Positions 58,289 through 64,000 of a DNA stretch of 64,000 nt are shown here, piece after piece. Both the position numbers and the translations under genes were made by a program. The notes beneath the pieces are model-generated. The model did no database searches, was not told where the DNA came from, and was given only the letters and a program-made list of their open reading frames with translations. Each line of letters opens with the position of its first letter. Within the stretch, counting starts at the first letter, position 1. This DNA is from Dirofilaria immitis (lineage: Eukaryota > Nematoda > Chromadorea > Rhabditida > Onchocercidae), in the NCBI GenBank assembly GCA_024305405.1, contig JAKNDB010000068.1:12211501-12275500 (forward strand). Reading direction: 5' to 3'.

Positions 58289-59747
58289 TTAACGTTTTTG
58301 ATCCCCAAGATCTTCGATTAAATTTGAATCAATATATGGCCATTTTGTCCCTATTATTTCTAATATTTCGTCTTTTACATCACCCTGTACTACTATTTCA
58401 TCATTTGCTGTTACTGATGAGCCACATGCAAACCGTCCAGCAAACAGTTTCGCAGTAGATTTTAAATCCACATCTGCAAATAAATAGATCAACCTTAGAA
58501 AGTTCAATTTATCATCTAATTTGTAGCAAATTTTCCCATAACATCTAAAGTTAACATCATAATTTGAAAGTCATAAACCTGAAGAATCCATGAGCAAAAC
58601 CGTTTACATATATAATAGAATCGTTAAATAGCAAGTGAAATGATGAAAAATTAACTTTCCATACCATTTCTGAATTCAATTTCGAAAATTTCTCAGTTGG
58701 AATACGAAAAACAGTGATCAAAATGTCAAGGAATTCTGAAATTTCATCCCCTCTTGCTCTCACACCAGTTCTCAAAAAAATTTTCACTTTCGAGATGCAA
58801 TTTATCGACGAAAACTACCGCGTAAAAAATGAAATTATTCTTGTAATGTTCACTGTATTTGTAACTGCAAAGCTGAAATAAGATTTCCTAGATTGAAAAA
58901 AAAGAACTAAAAATATCACCAAATGAAGCCAGCCCTTTAATCACTGTAACGGATTTATTTTTTCCACGAGCTACACGTTGTAGCGTAACTTTCGTTGCCA
59001 CATTCTTTTTACTGCTACTTGTTTTTCGTTTACAACTTTGCAACCCTAAAAATAAACTTTGCCTCGATTTCAAAATCTTCATGAGTGGCAAATTTCGAAC
59101 TTTGTTATGAATCTTTAGTTTTAAATTTCAAACCTAATTATAGCATAAATTATTCGTTCAACTTATTACCAGTTCAACTATCAAAAAAATTAAGATAATG
59201 ATACTTGCCCAACTTTACGAAGAAAAATAGAACGTAATACCAATTGTAATAAAATTACAGTAAATTTTTTTCTATGAATGCTTTTGTAAAAATCCATTTC
59301 TTTTGTAGCGGAGAGATAATAAGATCCAAGGTAATATTATCCATCGCTCAAAATCTTTTATACCGTGATTTTATATCACAAATGAGACGAACTATCTACC
59401 TTACCACCTCGTTTCTGATGTTTTTTTCAGCGTCTGTTGATTCTTTCCAGTTTTCCAAATTCAATTTCTCGAATTCTAACGGCAAATTAGTTTCTAGCCA
59501 ACTTAAACATTTATCAGTCATACCACTATATTCGCAATATTCAAGCGGCATACTGCATACTGAAAAAAAATACAAATTGTGACATCCCTTCACTAAAGTT
59601 AAATTCAAATTTTCAATTTCTGGAACAGCATTGAATTTAAAATCCTCATTTATATCTTAAAAATAGAAAACAACCTCCACAATACTGTACTTGAAGGGGA
59701 TATTTCACAGACACTGCATCGGCTGTTTCACCTTCATCGTCCACCAT
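58289..59747 (-). CDS. denr: DENR, density-regulated protein (SUI1 domain)
   Basis: Exons 59747-59675, 59559-59400, 59045-58920, 58473-58289; about 181 residues, near the family's 190-200. DENR pairs with MCT-1 to recycle 40S subunits and support reinitiation. The N-terminal zinc-binding part is visible as QYCG then VCSMPLEYCEYS, with Cys residues spaced as in the family, and CLSWLETNLP follows. The basic linker (HQKRGGK) is followed by the SUI1 fold: ATKVTLQRVARGKNKSVTVI, GLASF, FACGSSVTANDEIVVQGD and EDLGDQKR at the end. The T run 59421-59427 lacks one base. Without it the frame continues into a false end,  with it the linker reads correctly and the donor is AAG/GTAGAT. The G run at the 59045 acceptor also looks one base short. 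Confidence 0.92.
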
Positions 59748-61523
59748 CCCCACAGTCGTTCAATGTTTCGCTCCTGCTACTTTTATGAACAAAAAAAAAA
59801 TGTGTAAAAGTTATAAGGAAGTTTTTTGGAATTGACTGAAGGACAAAATCCTTATTCTCCTTATTTTGATCTCACATCAAAAACAAAAACTAAACATAAA
59901 ACAAAACAAAACCTACAAATCAAATCAAGCACAACTTTTAGAGCCATTAATCAAACTCAGTAATGAAACGGACAACTGTTTTTCAAATCTTAAACGGAAA
60001 TACCATAATTAAAAATTGATTAAAACGGAATATCATGAAATATATGTCCTATCGAAGCACCAAACTTCCTGCGGCGCCCATCTCCTATCGATAATGTCAA
60101 CTTTTTATACCGTTTTTTAATACTTGGAAATTATCAATACGTTATCACAATGTAAACATATCACGAATATGATAATGATAGCATTAAACTTTTAATAAAT
60201 AACAACGTATACTGACTGCGAAATATAATTTAAAAAGTAGAACCATCGATTAACTTATTCTTAATTATGTATCATATTTATGTGTCACTTTTTTGATATT
60301 CGAATAAAAATAAAATTCCAAAAATTAGTCGACTGGCTCTTTCCAAATATTATAACCATATATTCTACGAAAGTCTGCCATATATTATTTGCGAAAAAGT
60401 CATAGTCAAATATTATGATAAGTTAACAATCAATATTAGCAGAAAAAAATGTAACAAATAAGTACTGCATTTACTAAGAGAAGTTACCTAAAAACCTAAA
60501 TTTATCTAAACATTGTGAAACTTACTACGATAACAATAGCAGTTTTGCAGAGATCGATGTAAAATTAAGGTAATAATGGATAAAAAATCTAGACAAGTTT
60601 TGTTTTTGTCAAATTATTGCCACATACTAGAAATATATAAAATTTGAGTCAAAACCAAGATCAAGAATGTAACAAACAAGCATTGCGTTCTTAGAAAACT
60701 TTATAGATTGGAGAAGTACGTCAAGCATTGAAGCAAAGCCTGCTAATTTAATTCTAAAAAATTTTTAAGTACTAAATAATCTTAGATGCCATAATTAAAA
60801 TTTAAAAAGTAAAATTAGATTTCAAATCTAGATTTAATAAATCCAAATTTTAATTTTGAATAATATTTTCGAAAAAAGTTTTAAGAACCGGAATCTTTTC
60901 TCCACATTCAGTAAGCCAAGATCAACAATAACTGATAAGGAACGATTATCTACGTGTTTAAATAATTGATCAATAGAACATTAAGCATACTGCTGGAAAT
61001 TCAAATGATAAATTCATATTTAAAATGGTATAAAGGCGAAACTATAAAGACAAACGAACCCGTAAATCAATACTTTGTATTATATATATATATATATAAT
61101 TCTCATATATATATATATATATATGAGAATTTCAAAATCAGAGTGATGAAATCAAAATACATAATTTGTGATGCAATTAATCAAGTAACATATTGTTTCT
61201 AGTAATCAAATTGACTACTACAACAAATAATCAAAGAACCCCACGAATGGAGGGAAAGACTCGTACAGCTTAATATGGAAAATCAAAATATACGATGTAC
61301 AAATAAATGTATCTTTTACATTTTCTGAATTATTTGACACTAAGAAATACATTTTTAATCTACTGAATGAGAAATTCTCATTAAAAAATCAACAGACTAA
61401 ATTACAGATGGATTTCGAAAAAGAAAATCAATGAAAGAGAACATATGTAAGAAATAATTATGAAAAATTTACTCAAAGAGTCAAACAAAATGCAAGATGC
61501 CTAATTTTATGTACCGCAAAAAA
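59748..61523. other. Intergenic region between the GalNAc-transferase and DENR
   Basis: About 1.8 kb, same-strand neighbours. A less AT-rich patch at 60055-60100, 310-350 bp upstream of the DENR ATG, may be promoter. A (TA)n tract and a perfect palindrome at 61077-61131 are listed separately. No gene is seen. Confidence 0.5.
61098..61131. repeat. Perfect 34-bp palindrome with (TA)n core
   Basis: AATTCTC, a run of AT dinucleotides, then GAGAATT, fully self-complementary about a centre at 61114/61115. It adjoins a (TA)n run at 61077-61097. It lies about 390 bp downstream of the GalNAc-transferase stop. Confidence 0.9.
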
Positions 61524-63833
61524 TTACAGATTACTTTTCAGAATTTCCCATTTCTGCGCATCCAGACCGTCTATGCAATTGCGTGCAATGATATCATCAT
61601 TATTTTTTAGCCCTGTCACATCCAAGCAGAGATCCACATTTTCATTTCTTAATTTTCCATCCTAAAAAATTTGAATTATTCGTTATTTATTATTCTATAA
61701 TCTAAAAATTTTTATCTTAGTGTTCTTCCTTATTTTCTTTTTCCTCTCCGTACAATTATAAGTACGTAAGAAACACCTTCAGTATCCACTTGTCTTTATC
61801 ATCTTCTTTACAATACACCAACTGAACAACTGCTTTATTATTCCTTACAACACTCCGATCAATTTTTGCGCAAGTCAGCTCACGTCGTAGCTTCCCATCA
61901 TTTGTCAAAGAAAAAAGCTAAACATTCAAAATGCAACACTGGAAAAGAATCAACTTCAGCTGTTATCTATGCCGTTTATTTCTTGCAGCAGCAAACTCCA
62001 TCAAGATCTCATGAAAACCACTGCAACAGCAAATATTATTTGAATGAGTTATTTGAAACTTCTCACGTTCCGCCAGTTACAGAAATGTACCATTCTAGAG
62101 TTATTATTTGTTTACTCAACTATTTTTCACATTAACTTTCAGTTTTCTCTCACAATTCCAGAAGGTTATTTTGATTAATGATAACCAATCTTCCTGGATT
62201 GATATGAATGGTTAAAAGGGTTGCTATATATTTGTTTACCATGTCTACTTTGCATCACTACCAAACTATACTCTGTACTGAATGTCCGGATTATAGGTAC
62301 TTGTCGTATAATCATTTCAACCGCACCTCAGAAATATTTGAAACTCAAGATCTTCGGAAATTTTCTGCAAAATATTAAGAAAATCATACTTCAAATTTTT
62401 CTAAACTTTAAAATATACTTGAGCCTCGCTTTTACCACTTTGACAAGAAAAGACACCAAGCGATATAGTCATCTTTTCATCTCGTTGCAGTGTATCCAAA
62501 CAAAGTCCGCTGGAAGGATTTCGCAGCTAAAATAGCAAATTAAAATTTAAAGGATGGTAAATGAATTTTCTGTTACATAATTGTGATAACATAAAGTAGT
62601 CTCAACAGCTGTTTTTCGCAAGTTTAATATTATAGCCAGTGTATACAAAAATTCCAGAGTCAATTCATATACATATACATTTTTTTAGGTTAGTAACGAC
62701 TTGAGTTTATTCATACTCTATGAAAACAAATCATTTACTGAGCCAAATGCTTCAACATTTTCATCCAAAACGAATTTATTTTTCGCTACATTTTCCAAAT
62801 ACCATTTAAATGATTTGCATCTCAATTTTTCGCGCAAAGCCTTCCTTTCCGTGAGATCGCCAACATCCTTTTCCTGTAAGGAAAAATCATCCATATAATG
62901 TGTAAGAACCTGATTAAAAACAAGCCATTCTTGCTGAAGCTATTCAATTTCTGGCAAATTTTATGCAATATTCATGGATTCCTTTTTTAAACTAGCCTAC
63001 TTACCAGATCTGGTAGTTTTATTTTGCACAGCAAAATTTGTATAGCAAAACAGGAGAATCACATTATTTTAATTCTGAGCTTTCAACATATACTACTTCA
63101 AGTTTATTTCCAGAAGCTTTCATGAATAACTCCGAAACCAACAAAAAAACAATTTTTTTTCAATCATTGTTTTTTTTGTAGCAGTTTTCATATATCTATC
63201 ATGAAAAGATTTAACTGAAAACAAAAATACTTCAAAGACACTGCAAATAGAGAAATGTCTTCGTTGAACGATGAATAAAGACATAATAAAAACAACAAGA
63301 GAATAATACTATCAAAAATGTTAACTTAAGCGACTTAAAATTGTTGAGTAATTTTACATATATAAGAACCTTCAAATCAGATCGATGAATATAATAAAAT
63401 CTTTTATAATTATCCATCCATACTTCTGCCAGTCTTTTCGAATTAGTGCCGTGCACATCCATATTACTGCCAGGTCCAGTCATATTATACGGATGGCCAG
63501 CTCGAAATATATGACCGACATGTGAACAAGGAATAAATTCAATACTTCCACCACACATCCACACCTAAGATAAGCGATAAGTAAACTATAGATAACTTAA
63601 CTAAATCCTTGAAAATGCTGAAATATTATTTACTTATTTAAAAATAAAATATTTTCCCAGTGTTGCAATATCAAGAATTTTCCCTAAAACTTCAATAAAC
63701 TTCTTGGAAAATAACCCTAAATGATATTTCAAGATTTTCTCCACCCCATATATCCATTCTAGAATCGTATCCGCCAATTTCGAAAAAATATAATCTGTCC
63801 ACTGCTAAAAGACCACCTGCCATCGTTGGAGAC
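61524..63833 (-). CDS. Polypeptide N-acetylgalactosaminyltransferase, 3' part (runs off right edge)
   Basis: Partial; the gene continues beyond 64000. Exons in the window: 63833-63716, 63564-63370, 62873-62739, 62526-62419, 61917-61777, 61661-61524, all in compatible phase with no frame break. The enzyme starts mucin-type O-glycosylation by transferring GalNAc to Ser/Thr in the Golgi. The first two exons hold the catalytic C-terminal region: [13 protein letters not shown], the acceptor-side motif [18 protein letters not shown] and CSHVGHIFR, then [27 protein letters not shown] closes the catalytic domain. The last three exons form a ricin-type lectin domain with its repeated [22 protein letters not shown] and QKWEIL motifs. 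The catalytic DxH and transmembrane anchor would lie to the right, outside the window. It is a gly-family member; the isoform is not decided. Confidence 0.93.
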
Positions 63834-64000
63834 CTGAAAATACCATTCAATTACAATTACTAATATATTTCTTCTTAAAAAAAGAAAAAAAGGTCATTCT
63901 GTGTGTATTAGAAAATTATTGCAAATGAAAATATTAAATATAAAATCCAAAATACAAGGCACCTTATGTTGAAAATTTCATATAAAAAAATAAAGGTTCA
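63834..64000. other. Intron of the GalNAc-transferase at the right edge
   Basis: After the acceptor at 63834-63836, the remaining sequence reads as intron on the minus strand. No further exon is visible before the window ends. Confidence 0.6.

Noticed and set aside
55002..59747. DENR, elongin B and utp-25 as one operon
   Set aside because: Gaps of about 1.7 kb and 0.65 kb are longer than usual operon spacers; missing first exons make this undecided, so no claim is made.

Overview
The window is AT-rich, intron-rich nuclear DNA from a nematode. Introns have TTTTCAG-type acceptors. The genes are an MDT-15-type Mediator subunit with an N-terminal KIX domain, DDX23/PRP28, lipoyl synthase, RGP1, DPH7, a CDK2AP1 relative, an ATOX1/CUC-1 copper chaperone, UTP25, elongin B, DENR and a polypeptide GalNAc-transferase. 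Base composition, the gene set and a tight two-gene cluster suggest a parasitic (perhaps spirurid or filarial) nematode. The species cannot be named from the sequence alone. I see no bacterial, viral or transposase genes, and no rRNA, tRNA or CRISPR.

Layout: 0.7-3.6 kb (+) multi-pass 7TM-receptor-like gene; 3.6-9.7 kb mostly empty with microsatellites; 9.7-15.3 kb (-) mdt-15; 17.2-28.2 kb (-) ddx-23; 28.2-35.3 kb a long repeat-rich intergenic stretch; 35.3-38.2 kb (+) lipoyl synthase; 39.2-42.2 kb (+) unrecognised gene with an OB/cold-shock-like segment; 43.6-46.5 kb (+) rgp1; 46.7-48.4 kb (-) dph-7 and 48.5-48.9 kb (-) a CDK2AP1 relative, probably one operon; 49.95-50.87 kb (+) cuc-1; 51.4-55.0 kb (-) utp-25; 55.65-56.6 kb (-) elongin B; 58.3-59.7 kb (-) DENR; 61.5-63.8 kb (-) 3' part of a GalNAc-transferase that runs off the right edge. 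The genes are mainly housekeeping: transcription (MDT-15, elongin B), splicing (DDX-23), ribosome biogenesis and translation (UTP25, DENR, DPH7), mitochondrial cofactor synthesis (LIAS), copper delivery, Golgi trafficking and glycosylation.

The dominant unexplained signal is a frame break within most of the conserved genes. At about 25 places a well-conserved reading frame fails exactly at a mononucleotide run and resumes if the run were one base (rarely two) longer. Splice phases then agree across every exon. This looks like systematic homopolymer under-calling in the assembly rather than pseudogenes. It is why simple ORF calling shatters these genes. CDS spans below are spliced models; exon coordinates are in the evidence and may be off by a base.
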